Shown here: positions 23,032 to 35,705 of the stretch, piece after piece
Layout of the letters: every line of letters starts with the position of its first letter
How positions within the stretch are numbered: position 1 is the first letter of the stretch
Assembly (NCBI GenBank): GCA_038503075.1
Contig: JBCAML010000012.1
Coordinates: forward strand, 992,001-1,056,000
DNA length: 64,000 bases
DNA from: Gyromitra esculenta
Taxonomy: Eukaryota > Ascomycota > Pezizomycetes > Pezizales > Discinaceae
Direction: 5' to 3'
Program-made: the position numbers and the translations under genes
Notes under the pieces: generated by a model
Databases searched by the model: none
Seen by the model: only the letters and a program-made list of their open reading frames with translations
What the model was told of the DNA's origin: nothing

Positions 23032-23745
23032 ACCGCACTGGTACCCGCCCTAGAACCGGAAAGCGGCAATCACTAGTCTTGGAATTGCGCTCTTACCGTA
23101 AATATTCACAAGCCAAGCCTATTTCACCCATTGGCCACATGCACACCGGTCGATCATGATATCCCAGCAGCTGGTGGGGAGTTCCGAGTAGTGTGAAAAA
23201 CCGTTAAGATTAACGACATCCCAATATATTAATGAAATCCATAAGATCTGTGGCCGGTATTTTCCGTGGAAACGGAAATTAGTTACATTTTTTGGTAGCG
23301 AAGGCTGCTAAGCAGCTTAGCTTACCTAATTGGGAACTAGTATTCCTAGTAAAAAGAAATGATAGCAAGCTGGGGCTGAGAAAAATGAAAAGGATGATGG
23401 GCTGTTTAGTCCTAATTCAATTATCGTAATGACAAGTATACATGTTTTGAGCGTTTTTGACGTTTTTGAGCTGAAATGATTCGAATGAATCACTGTGGTA
23501 CGATCATCAGAGCTAGAATTTGCGGTGCCATGGCTCCTAAACCCTTTCATCCACCCTAATACTGCGTGTGCACATTCAAAAAAACCGGCACGCCGAGAAT
23601 ATTGGAGCGTGTAAATTGTTGGGATGATTTCGCTAAATGGCCGATTGGAAACCCAAGTAAAGGCTGGTCAGTAGAGTAGAGCTTGCACGCAGCTTGCATT
23701 GCAAGCGATTCGTTTCCTGTCTCATGCATGGACATGTAGAGTACA

Positions 23746-23899
23746 GTCTCTCCCGGCCACACGACGGAACTGGGCAGTTGACGAACAAGGATTTACCACC
23801 ACTAATACCGGCAGTCCTCAGAACCCTAAACTACTATTGCTCTCTCCCCCAGACCCCTGTTCGTCAACTGCCCAGTTTTGTCGTGTGGCTGGGAGAGAC
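23746..23899. mobile_element. Foldback/MITE-like element, 154 bp
   Basis: Inverted arms of about 40 bp: the left begins GTCTCTCCCGGCCACACGAC and the right read in reverse begins GTCTCTCCCAGCCACACGAC. Both continue to AACTGGGCAGTTGACGAACA with two further mismatches. I cannot find a convincing target duplication. The left arm has a diverged relative at 22668-22715. Confidence 0.7.
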
Positions 23900-23909
23900 G
23901 CACCGTTGT

Positions 23910-24104
23910 ATTTGGCGGGTAAGCCCATGGGCTCAAAGTAAAGTAGTGAGAAAGAAGGCGTGGAAACAAGCTAATTGGAACCTTAGGGTTGGGGTTACTG
24001 CCAGCACTTTCCTGTTTCAACGGAGTCAATGCTATCTGGTTGGCTCTCTCCACCGCCCTCTCTTTCACCACTTTACTTAAAGCCCATGGGCTTACCCGCC
24101 AAAT
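23910..24104. mobile_element. Second foldback element, 195 bp, adjacent to the previous one
   Basis: Inverted arms of about 55 bp start ATTTGGCGGGTAAGCCCATG on both sides and continue GGCT...AAGTAAAGT and GTGA...AAG with small differences. It begins only 10 bp after the preceding foldback element. No coding capacity and no clear target duplication. Confidence 0.7.
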
Positions 24105-25693
24105 GCGGCGGTGGCACGGCGAATTCAAAATGGAACCCAGCCTCTGCAAGGGTTCCAATTTTTCAGGGAAATTTCAGCGAGACACATGGGCTCGTTCCAG
24201 ACCACCACAGCCTCTTACCGTGACCTGAGTACCGCTAGAAAAAGTAATTTCGTACTCTGATACATCATGAAGAACCTAAAAGCAAGGGTATCAGGTTGAC
24301 CAATTAGTGAGTCGATATAGCTAGATGAGGCCAACTAGAAACCCCGACCTAGAACATGCATTTTCAGATTCTTCATATGGCATCCGAGTGATTCAACGGA
24401 GTTTCCGACTAGAAACGGTTTTGTGTCCCAAACGATGGGTCATCCAGAAAAGCAAATTTCATTTGAGCGGGGTACACGTATCCTATATAGGTACATCACT
24501 TAAGCTTTACCTGATTAGATCCTTGAAAAGCGGACAGCTGAAAGCCGTTTTTTCTTCTTCCCTGGGGATGAACTAACAGAGTTCGGCCGAATGCCTAAAC
24601 CATTTTCCGCTGATCCGAAGGGATTAACTAAATGCGGGTTGCATTGCCGGTGTGGGTTACGTGCAGTTACAGTCGATCCAATTACAACAATAAATACATT
24701 TAAAAAGGCAGCTCGCGTTAAGGCTTAGATGTTATTTCATTGACATCGTTGCTATCGTGATCACCAACGTGGAGCGGCAGCGCACTAGCATTTTGAGAAA
24801 TTAGTTCATACCCAGCTGTTCTAACCATCGTCACTGGTTTGGACCGCTTTCTACGCCACTATTCTGCCTAATAACCCGCGCCGGCGGTTAAGAATCTATT
24901 GAGAGTTGGCAGTGGACCATATGTAGTATATGTGAGAGTTAATGGCAGTCATTCAGAAGGAGTGCTAGATTAACGAGGTCACCGGATCCTTTTCAACTGG
25001 TTTGACTAACAAACCATGAAAGGTAAAGCTCAAGTCTTCACCCTCTACTGTTTCTCAAGGGTATCAGATTATCTAGCAGTAGGCGTCATATAGATATGTA
25101 GTTCTTTGTGGACATTGACATTACGATATTGGTGGGCTTGACGGTGAGGATGATGCTAAGAGGGAGCGGTGAGCGGGCACTCAGTAGGGATAAAATTGGG
25201 GAGGGTTCCTGGCGGTGTGTTTAGCAGTGTGTTGAGTAGCGTGTTCAGTGTATGGTTGTTCCTATGCTTGTGAAACTGCTCACGCTTCGGGTTGCAAAAA
25301 TATTGTAAATCAAGTTAGCTTACCGTATGGAATCGTTTTAGCTTTAAAGCAGTAAGTCACAAGTTGTAACATATAATTCCCGTCATCCTCTGATAAGATC
25401 TAGTAAAACACTATGAGAAGGTGTAGTGACGACGCTGAATCAGTGTCACGATAGGCTTCTGTACTGAAGAGGATTTGCTCACTTTAGCTCAACCGTATTA
25501 CTGTACTTTACCGCCTCTTTACAGATACGGTACAGTTCGATAAAGTACGTAATATTACCGATCGTATCCCTACTTATGCTTGTATCTACACGTGTGCTAT
25601 TCTTTGGTAATGGTGGTGCTCTACTTGCGGTGAGGGTAGATTCTCCAACTTGCATAACAAAATTGTATATTCTGGGTGTAATTGGTTACCCCA
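24105..25693. other. Gene-free stretch
   Basis: No supported gene in about 1.6 kb. A frame at 24325-24576 begins ATGAGGCC but has no recognisable family features. Confidence 0.4.
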
Positions 25694-25922
25694 CTTGCCA
25701 AAAAAAAGGTGTATGACGAGGGTGAAGTTAGGTAGCAACCAAACCTACGCTTCAAAGATTACAATCCACAGAACTTATCAAAAACGCCTTCAAATTATAG
25801 ATTAATGTATAGATAGAACAGCTATGGAATAAACAGTAACGGTGAACTGATTGTGGGTTAAGAGGTTGTGCTGTGAACGTGGGACGGTTGCTACCATGCC
25901 ACAAACTTTATTTTTTAGCAAG
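25694..25922. mobile_element. MITE family copy A, 229 bp, upstream of RPC2
   Basis: The termini are inverted: the left starts CTTGCCAAAAAAAAGG and the right read in reverse starts CTTGCTAAAAAATAAAG. Both arms also hold GGTAGCAACC further in, so the arms extend about 55 bp with gaps. A diverged second copy in the same orientation lies at 31214-31456; the two share TAGATAGAACAGCT and ACTTTATTTTTTAGCAAGTA. The base pair before the left end is CA and the one after the right end is TA. In copy B both are TA, suggesting a TA-duplicating element with one mutated flank here. Confidence 0.75.
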
Positions 25923-26350
25923 TAATGTTGGCATGGTACCGTAGAACTTGGACAAATACAGAACATTGCCAAGAGGAAGGCTTGGGATGTGTGTACATGT
26001 ATCTCTCTAGGGCAACTTACAGCACATCAGGAGGAAGGAGACAGTTCAACTGAGGTTGTTGGGGTCTGTTCGCAGTGAAAAGATCACCAAATCCGTGGAT
26101 CTCTCCCTTTGATTGGAATAGTGTCCTAAAAGCCACCCTCTTGGCAACGGTCTACACGTGTATTTATCCAAGTACCGGGTGTTACCCGGAAAGCGGCAAA
26201 CAGGGTTAGGGTATCCGAGAACCTTGTTGCTGATTGCTCAACCAACAAAAAAATTTGAGCCTCAACGACGCCCCACTTCCAACTATATGACTCCTCAACA
26301 CCACAATTCCATCGTCGAGCCAACTTGCAGCATCTAATAGCTCTTGTAGG
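25923..26350. promoter_or_regulatory. Upstream region of RPC2
   Basis: 428 bp between the MITE and the RPC2 start must contain the promoter. A TACATGTA palindrome lies at 25994-26001 and a GGGTTAGGGT sequence around 26203. No specific factor site is assigned. Confidence 0.35.
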
Positions 26351-29300
26351 ATGCCTTCTCTTCCAGGGCGTAAAGTAGCTCCTGTTACTGCTCCAACATC
26401 ATCCTCTAGGCCCAATCATCCACGACCCAAGTCCAGAGCGGCAAAGCCTAAAGCCGAAGTTACCAAAGATGAAGAGGCCAAGAAGCCCCAGGGCGACGCG
26501 TTCGACGATCTTCTGCAAACTTACTACAAAGGCAAGCACCTGACTGATTCAATCAGCACTGCAGAAGACAAATGGACACTGCTGCCAGCGTTCCTCAAAG
26601 TCAAAGGTCTCGTCAAACAGCACATTGACTCATTCAATTTTTTTGTGGACGTGGAGTTGAAACAAATCGTGAAGGCAAATGAAAGAGTGGTTAGTGATGT
26701 GGATCCACAGTTCTTTTTGAGGTAGCTATATACTGAACTTGGAGTCCTGGAGATTTTCATGGAATCTTGGCTCACGTTTTCAGGTATACGGATATCCGAG
26801 TAGGCACACCTGAGCGTCTAGATATCGAAAGTAACGCCGAAATTACGCCAAACGAGTGCCGCTTACGAGATCTAACCTATGCAGCACCAATATTCGTAGA
26901 TGTTGAATATAGTCGTGGGAAGCAAATCGTTAGACGAAGAGGAATGAACATCGGACGATTGCCCATAATGCTGAGGAGTAGCAAGTGCGTTCTATCTGGC
27001 AAAAACGAATGGGAGATGGCCAAACTCAATGAATGTCCATTAGACCCAGGGGGCTATTTCGTGGTCAATGGAACAGAAAAGGTCATCTTAGTGCAAGAGC
27101 AACTGAGTAAGAATCGTATCATCGTCGAAAACGATCAAAAAAAGGGATTGGTACAAGCTTCAGTGACTAGGTGAGTAAATGTTTGTCCTTCGGAACCCCC
27201 GCAAATTCCTTTACTGATTGTCTGGTAGCTCAACTCATGAGCGAAAATCCAAGACGTATGTAGTGACAAAAAAAGGATGCATCTACCTCCGTCACAATTC
27301 CATCATGGAAGATATGCCAATCGTCTTGGTCCTCAAAGCCATGGGTATTCAATCTGACCACGAAATCCTCCTGTTGGTCGCAGGCACAGACATGGTCTAC
27401 CAAGATACCTTCTCCGTTAATTTTGAGGAATGCGCGAAACTCAAGGTCTTCACACAACAACAGGCTTTGGATTACTTGGGTGCAAGAGCAAAAAAGGCAA
27501 GAATGCCTATGAATGCAGTTAACAGACGCCCACCGGCGTTGGAGGCGCTTGAAACTTTAGCAAATATTGTGCTAGCCCACGTTCCCGTAGAAAATCTTAA
27601 CTTTAGGCCGAAGGCGTTATACCTAGCCTTTATGACGAGGAGGGTTCTGATGTGTATGACAAACCCGGAATTAGTGGACGATCGGGATTATGTAGGGAAT
27701 AAGCGCCTTGAACTGTATGTGAATTCTTTGTTAGATTTATTTTACTATAAACGCTAATGCTAATTACCCTAATCGGATAAAGTGCCGGACAGCTTCTCTC
27801 TTTGTTGTTTGAGGACTTATTTAAGAAACTCAATAATGACATGAAGATGAACATCGATAAAATCTTGAAAAAGCCTAGTCGGACGGAAGAGTTCGACGCC
27901 AGTACACTGTTAGCTACTGGCGCCAATTTAATCACGCAGGGTATGAACCGCGCTATATCGACGGGTAACTGGTCTGTAAAACGTTTCAAGATGGAGCGTG
28001 CTGGTGTCACACACGTTCTTAGTCGACTGAGTTATATCAGTGCTCTTGGAATGATGACTAGAATATCCTCTCAGTTCGAAAAGACTAGGAAGGTTTCTGG
28101 CCCTCGTGCCCTACAGCCTTCACAATTCGGACTTTTATGTCCTTCAGATACCCCTGAAGGTGAAGCATGTGGATTGGTCAAGAACTTGGCTCTAATGACG
28201 CATATCACGACGGATGATGAAGAGGAGCCGATCAGGAAACTGGTATTTGCTCTTGGTGCAGAAGACGCGACATTAGTTAGCGGCTATGAGCTTTATGCCC
28301 CTGGAGCCTATATAATTTTTATTAACGGCACTGTCGTTGGTATCACTAGATATCCAGCAAAGTTTCTACATAATTTTCGGAAATTGAGGAGGACGGGGAA
28401 GATTTCAGAGTTTATCAGCATCTTCATCAATCAACATCACAATGGTGTACATATTGCAACGGATGGGGGGAGGATTTGCAGACCCTTGATCATTGTGGAG
28501 AACAAGCGGTGCAAAGTTACACCACGATATTTGAAGGTTTGTGACGCATCCATTTCAGTCATCCATTGCTAAGGGGTTTTTATAGTCACTTGCAGCCGGT
28601 CGTATGAATTTTGAAGACTTTCTCAAACGAGGGCTCGTTGAATATGTTGATTGTAACGAAGAGAATGATGCCCACATTGCCATTTATGAACACGAGATCG
28701 GCGAATCAACAACTCATCTTGAGATCGAACCATTCACTATTCTCGGCGCGGTTGCAGGGTTGATACCTTATCCCCATCACAACCAGTCACCCCGTAATAC
28801 ATATCAGTGTGCTATGGGTAAACAAGCGATCGGAGCTATTGCCTACAACCAGTTCCTGAGGATAGATACTTTGCTATATCTTATGGTGTATCCACAACAA
28901 CCGATGGTCAAAACGAGAACGATTGAGTTGATCCAATACGACAAACTGCCGGCCGGGCAGAGCGCGATAGTCGCGGTCATGAGCTATTCTGGATATGATA
29001 TCGAGGATGCTTTGGTGTTGAATAGGGCATCGCTCGATCGGGGATTTGGGAGGTGTCAAGTATTTAGGAAGTATTCGTCAACGTTAAAGAAATACCAAAA
29101 TGGAACTGTTGATCGAATTGGAGATATTAAACGAGAGCTTAGTCGGGACGTCGATAATCCTGATGAGCTTGTTCCTATACGGAAACACGCGGCCCTAGAA
29201 CCAGATGGTCTTGCAGCTGTAGGAGAGAAGATATCAGCAGGCGAGGTTTACATCAATAAACAAGTGCCCACCAACACTTCGAATGCGCCTACACTACTCA

Positions 29301-30263
29301 ATGATGGGCCTCCATTGGATGAATACAAAGACGCGCCTATGACGTATAAGCTCGCTGACCACGCTTACATCGATAAAATCCTCATCTCGACCGCCGAATC
29401 CGAACAAACACTCATCAAAGTACTAACCCGTCAAACCCGTCGACCAGAATTAGGCGATAAGTTTTCTTCTCGCCATGGACAGAAAGGTGTTTGCGGAATC
29501 ATCGCGCGGCAAGAAGACATGCCATTCAATGACCTTGGTATCATCCCCGATATTATCATGAACCCTCACGGTTTCCCGTCACGTATGACAGTCGGGAAGA
29601 TGATCGAACTCCTCGCTGGTAAGGCTGGGTTGATGTGCGGAAAACTACAATATGGGACAGCTTTTGGAGGAAGTAAGGTGGATGACATGGCGAAGATTTT
29701 GGTTGATAACGGGTTTTCCTATTCTGGGAAAGATTTTGTTACCAGCGGGATCACAGGAGAGAGTTTGCAGGCTTATATTTTCTTTGGGCCAATTTACTAT
29801 CAAAAATTGAAGCATATGGTTCAGGATAAGATGCACAGTCGATCTCGAGGGCCTAGGGCTGTAAGTTCGATTTGTTTTCATTATAGATCATGAAGTGCTA
29901 GGCTAACTATTTTATAACTAGGTTTTGACAAGACAACCTACAGAAGGTCGTTCACGTGATGGTGGTCTTCGCCTCGGAGAAATGGAACGTGATTGCTTGA
30001 TTGCGTATGGAGCGTCTCAACTCCTACTCGAACGCCTTATGCTCTCATCTGATGTCCACGAGATTGATCTTTGTGAGACTTGTGGTCTAATGGGGTACAG
30101 TAATTGGTGCACCACTTGTCAGTCCTCGAAGGGTGTGGTGAAGATGAAAATTCCCTATGCAGCAAAGTTATTGGTGCAGGAACTCTTAAGCATGAATGTT
30201 CTTGCGAGAATCAAGTTACAAGATGTATTCCCTTACGGTGAAGGGGATGTCAAAGAGGCGTAA
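26351..30263 (+). CDS. RET1: RNA polymerase III second-largest subunit (RPC2/Ret1), six exons
   Basis: Nuclear polymerase III makes tRNA and 5S rRNA; this subunit forms half of the active-site cleft. Exons 26351-26721, 26784-27170, 27229-27714, 27783-28536, 28586-29860 and 29922-30263 join in frame to 1204 residues, close to the ~1150 of yeast Ret1, with a longer Pro/Lys-rich N-terminus (first ~50 residues). Pol III-type segments include [48 protein letters not shown] and [16 protein letters not shown]. The hybrid-binding motif [12 protein letters not shown] is at 956-967. The C-terminal zinc site has cysteines 1142, 1145, 1154 and 1157 (CETCG...WCTTC). Introns are 62, 58, 68, 49 and 61 bp. 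Intron 3 ends in AAG rather than CAG/TAG, but only that acceptor restores [17 protein letters not shown]. No stop or frameshift interrupts the exons, so the gene appears intact. Confidence 0.95.
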
Positions 30264-31211
30264 GATCTGAGATTTAGATTAGAGGGTATGATCGGCTGTA
30301 TTGGTGGGATGCAGATACCTGTACTACTATATATTTGTTGGCATGTCGTGATCGGATAAAAGCGTAATTTAGATTGTAAATTTACTAATGCCTATTTTTC
30401 AGGCCCACATCTCAGAGAGGGGCTCAAAGTTTGGGACGTGTTCAAAAAATTCGATCTAGATTCCCACGCAATTGTTTATACACACCCAATGAGCAGACAA
30501 AAGATATAGTAGATATACAGAGGAACATAAAAAGCCCCCTTTTAGACGTGGATACGGCTGAAGCGCTACTACACTACTCCTTTTCTGGCGGCAAGATTTT
30601 GTATAAGTTTCTTCTGCGGAGTGAGAATAAAGAGTCGATAGTTTGATTTTCGAAGAACAGTAACTGAAGATAGTTGGTCCGATCTCAAATATAGGTGTGG
30701 ACTCTTCAAACGTAAAGCACGCTTGAATTCTAATCGTATAACCGGTAAAGAATCAACTGCCGTTTTTCATTGGTATCAAATCTCTTATATTTGACGGCGT
30801 TAAGGGATTCAATTTAGTGGAATGACTTGGAATAGTTGGGTCTATTCATTTGCATCTAGAGTAACAGGATCGATCGATCGTATATATATAGAATTAGAAA
30901 CTATTGTGCTTCATCCACTAAATATAGTAGTAATTATAATTGCTAAAAGGTTCAAATAATAGATTCACCGCATGTTATATATTGACATCAGCACCTGAAT
31001 TGGGGAAGAAACCCTCATTAGTACTGGTCAAACTCCCTTATAGTCAATATCTGCAGAGATAGGAAAACATTGTACGTGCAGTCAGCGGCCTCTCCAAGGA
31101 TATGATAGAGCTCTCGTGCAGTTCAATCCATTCTAATCGATTTGTACCTTATAGAACAGATAGCCGTCTGATACCCATAAATAGAAATTGGGGCCGCCAA
31201 GCATACTTTTA
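30264..31211. other. 3' flank of RPC2, gene-free
   Basis: No supported gene. A 71-codon open frame at 30431-30646 starts with TTG and has no family features. Confidence 0.4.
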
Positions 31212-31213
31212 TA

Positions 31214-31456
31214 CTAGCCAAAAAAAAAAGTTTGTGACGGGGATAAAATTGGGTAACACCCAAATCTACATTTCGGAGGCTACAACCTACGGAATTTAAC
31301 ACCGACAACTATAAATCACAGACTAATGTGTAGATAGAACAGCTGCAAAATAAACATCAGTTGTAAGTTGGTTGTGGGTTGGGGAATTGTGTTGTTGATG
31401 GGATGTGTGGTTGCTGCCGAGGTTCACTCACGTCACGAACTTTATTTTTTAGCAAG
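31214..31456. mobile_element. MITE family copy B, 243 bp, downstream of RPC2
   Basis: The left end starts CTAGCCAAAAAAAAAAGT and the right end read in reverse starts CTTGCTAAAAAATAAAGT; TTTGTGACG and TTCGTGACG follow. TA flanks both sides (31212-31213 and 31457-31458). It is the same family and orientation as copy A at 25694-25922, so the pair brackets RPC2. No coding capacity. Confidence 0.78.
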
Positions 31457-31458
31457 TA

Positions 31459-34400
31459 GAGCGATTACCCCTATAAAGCGAAACTTTATAGGATGATTGA
31501 GCTGTATACCTTAGAAAAATAATTTCAATCTCTGTGTAAAACAAGGGTACTGTGGTATTCCGCGATTATGCTTCGTGGCCTAATGTAAAGCTAAGAGAGA
31601 AAAGTCCGCATTAAATATGTTTCGCGGATGGCTTCACCCGAGCTTTTGGTTGGTACAATTAGCTCAACCCAGACGTAACTCCAGAACCGCGGATATCGGT
31701 TCTCGCGATTGGTTAAATAGGAAGAATTTGAGACTTTTCATGCAGGGTTCTCCCTCTCCATTTTACGCTAGCTAGGGCGAACCCCTCAAACGAGCAGAGC
31801 CACCAATTGGCCAATATCTGCCACTATCTGGAAGACTAATAAATACTTCAGAGTTGCTAGAGATTGTACAGTTGCGTCTAACAAGTTCCCGCGGTTTTTG
31901 AAGTACCACAACACAACAAATGATATCAGGTCACTACCTCTAAAGAAAGATAAAAAATAACCCTTGCTTTAAAAACACAATAGAGTAGATAACCCGATCA
32001 TGCTATTAAGTTTCTATTGCTGCGCAAGAAGAGGAGATTGTAATAGCTTGTTTCTTCGTTGAATTCCATGTTGCTTCATCGCGCTGTGGGACCCCAAAAA
32101 CCGCAGGGTCTTGCTAGACGCAACTGTACTGTACCTAGACCCATGGAAAATATGTGTCCCTAGAAATTCGAGAAGTAGTTTTGGGAACTAGACCATTACC
32201 AGCCGTCTCACGACTTTCATGTCTTAGAATCTAAAACACAAGGTTAAACCATGTCCACTTTATGCAAGGCTTTACAGCCCTACATTACGCCGATGCCGTG
32301 TTCCGTAAAGCCTCAGACCTGCGAACCCAAGCTCGTGCCTGCCGTGAAAATTGTTCGGAGAAAGTTTTACCGATGGTGTTTTGTTACACGAGCTCGATAG
32401 ATGGCTTCGGCTTCAGCGAAACCAATCAGCCACGCAGCACCGCAGATGGCTCGGCCAAGTTATCCCGTTATCCCGAGCCTTTATATACTATGGTATTTGC
32501 TATATAGAGCGTTGATCCCACCACGAAACTCTCGGACCCGAATATTGTCGAAAGATACTTAGGGCTTGGGAAAAATTTTCAGTTACACATCCAAATAATA
32601 GCGCATACAGCGGCAATTGGTATTTAGCTCTTGACACCTATAATGATTAAAAAGGGAGCTAGTACTAATAGACAATTCACACAGGAGGTCCAAGCACAAC
32701 TTCAAAATCTAGGTAACGCGACATAACACCAGTCAATGCCTCGTGAGAGCTTTAGCTCTGCTTGGGTTGTCATAATAATTCGATTATAAGATGCAACGGT
32801 TAGCGTTAAAATTTTCAGGGCAATTGAGACCAGAGGCGATAGGCTGAAGACATGTAGGCTCGACATCCTGCAACCTAGTTCGCCTCATGGCTTCAGAATT
32901 TTCAATATCAAATACAATCAGAAGATTGCGTAAACGTGGTACATTTATGTAACACATGGCGGAGTTTACTGCTTTCTCGGTTTACAAAGAAAGTTTAACC
33001 GTCTCTTTTGGGCCTTCTGGGGGATCGGGAAGATAACGGCCAACACAACATGCGTCAGGTTCCGAAAAATATTTGCTAGACCACCTGTTGGCAGCCAACA
33101 GGCGATGACATCAACATCCTAATACGGCATCAGATTTTCTTACAATATCAAGTTCTCAAACTTAAGTAGGAATTCACCATAGGCGCGGCTTAAGTCCTAC
33201 CGTATGCGTAATTAACTGCTGGGGACAAGCGCAATAGTCCCGGCTCAAGGCACAAAATGAGATGCTTGGCCAATCAGATTTCATAGTCCTAAGGATCTGG
33301 TAGAGCCCTGGAGTGGTATTTGCAACGACTCGGAGCTAGTTAGCAGATATCCAATAGGATCGGTAGCCAGTCTCTCCAGAACCCCCAGGCTTTGGTAACT
33401 CAAGTGCGTGACATACCTTGTATACTATCCATGTAGGCGCTCTGCGAATGCTGATCGAATTCGAAGCACAATGCCGTACATGACTTCAAGGTGCGCGCTT
33501 GTGGGTATGGTGCCTATATTGCAGATCTTTTTCCTCTAGGTGGTTGTACACATTATTTCTAGGGGAGGAGTGAGAGACGAGCAAGTATGTTCATGTAGCT
33601 TCGCGGTCTTAGCTAGAAAACTTGACCTATGACTATGGCAAGATATTCAATCCGCTACCCAGGCTTCGCTATACCCTCAACATATTACTAAAGTGGCTAC
33701 GCAGAAGTTTTCGTGACAAGCTAACTAATTATAAGCTCTCCTCAAGATTCCTAAATTTTAATAGCACGGAGCACCAAGGCTCCCCTAAACACACCCACGG
33801 TGGCAGTGTAAGGCTAACCTTGTAGGAGCAGACTTGATGAAAGGCCAAAATTTGTTTTGATCTCCCCCAAGTTTCTTTGTTGCTTTATGGGGGCCCGGGT
33901 GTTGGAGGGCTTTGAAGCCGTTATTCTTACAGCAGCCCGGGCCCAGAATCCAACATAGTAACCGGTCTCTCTCCACAAGAATATTTTATACCCCAACCAC
34001 CACTTCTGTGAGCTCCGGGGCTCTTGTGTACGATATCCTTATGACTAGTAAAAGGTTCTTACACTTACTTTTTTCACTCACTATGGTGGAGCTGTATAGT
34101 GGGTGTTATAATTTGGCTGCTTTTGCTATGATCCACCCCGATCACGAAATTTTTTGGGTAGTCGCTTTACATACACCGCTTTATGACATCCCAAGGACCT
34201 ACAATTCTAGGGAACCCCTGAGAAAATGCCACCTGCTTTCGGAGGAGCAGTTGCCAGTATTTCTTATTTCAATATCTCGGGTAAAAGCACAGAACATATC
34301 TAGCTTTAGCTCTTGTCACGGACAGCTCGTCTACTTGTCAATATTGGGATAGTCTAGGCACCTATCTCCCGTGCTTGCGGAAGCGAGACGACTCACGGAT

Positions 34401-35574
34401 CAAATTGGGGGAAGGTAATTCTCGTTCAAGAGACAAGAAAAATGTCTCGCCAAGCCGGAGTAAACGGATCGACTTTTTCTCAGCCCTTCCCAATTCGCTG
34501 CCTTCCCTATAACCATATATGTACCCCCATCTTTAGGTCTCACCTCCCCAGTTCTTGGTCAAGACTCTGGCAAGGCATTTTCGGCTTAACCGGCGAGACT
34601 ACCATCAACCTTTCTAGCAAGCCAAGCGAGCATCTTGGAACTCTGATTGGTCGTGCGAGTTGCATATACAATTCCAGGGAGAGTATTTGCCTGTCGTATG
34701 TCGACAATCCTTACCAAGACCCTAGCATGTTGTATGAGTCTGAAAATGGTTCGCACGGGGACTGGCCCCCAGCATCTGTCTCGATTAAGGCTGAAAAGTG
34801 GAGGCGAACTTGATAAACCGCTTGGGGTCACACGTTTGATCCAAGTCGCTTTTCAGCTGATCAAGGCCTGTCAGACCCGTCCGGGCACGTATCGTGCATA
34901 CCAAAGGGGAAAAGAACAGTTTACCTGAGATATCAACGACACCCTGCAATAAGCACACTCTTTAACACCGTGCGTGAACGAGTCTTCGAGTGATGGGCAT
35001 CGATTACTTCCTTGCCCAAAATGACCCACAGAAGGCTGTTCACATCATCTATATATAAAGCTATGGAATAACTAGTGAACGCTCTGAGAATACATTACCT
35101 ACTGTGGTCTATTTCTAGTCCGTGAGCAACGAGTTAAAATCTCAAGTCCTGAGAACAGTACTAAGTATATGTAATTGGTGAGTGTCAATGACATATATTA
35201 GCCTTCTAGGCTCGTGATTTGCTAACAAAGTGACAACGACGAGTATTACGCATTCACCAGAACGCGCTAGCTGGCCTGTTCGCTAAATTTATATGAAACG
35301 AGTGACAACAAAAATAGGGCGCTGTACATTCATGTCAAAGAGCGGCGCAGACACAAAGAAAGGAGTATGAGAAGCATGCTCTACCTTAAATTTAGATAGA
35401 TACCATATACTATTGAAAAAGGGGCCAAAGTCTCTCTATATGCCGTCAAGAGATAGTTATATTAGCTCATCGAGTGATCTGCAAAAAGTGTCTTCTTTAG
35501 TTTTATATCACTGCATGTATTATCCAAGGTTTCTATGCAAGAATACGGTTTTAATCACAGATAGATGCGATACG
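31459..35574. other. Gene-free stretch
   Basis: About 4.1 kb with no supported gene. The longest frame, 33912-34352 on the plus strand (146 codons), shows no domain, signal peptide or splice context that I can recognise and may be chance. Confidence 0.4.
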
Positions 35575-35576
35575 TA

Positions 35577-35703
35577 CTCGTGGTCTAGGATAAGAACCTG
35601 AGAACATGGGGTGTATGGCTTTGTATGCTACGGAGTGGTGCACGGATATTTTGTCATACAAATTCACCACCCATGTTTTTAGGTTCCTATCCTGGACTAC
35701 GAG
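35577..35703. mobile_element. Foldback MITE family, copy 1 (127 bp)
   Basis: Inverted arms of about 50 bp: the left starts CTCGTGGTCTAGGATAAGAA and the right read in reverse starts CTCGTAGTCCAGGATAGGAA. TA flanks both ends (35575-35576 and 35704-35705). It is related to the copies at 37955 and 41810 by the shared AGGAnAAGAACC...AACATGGGGTG and GTGGCTTTGTATG stretches. It is the most diverged of the three. Confidence 0.75.
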
Positions 35704-35705
35704 TA

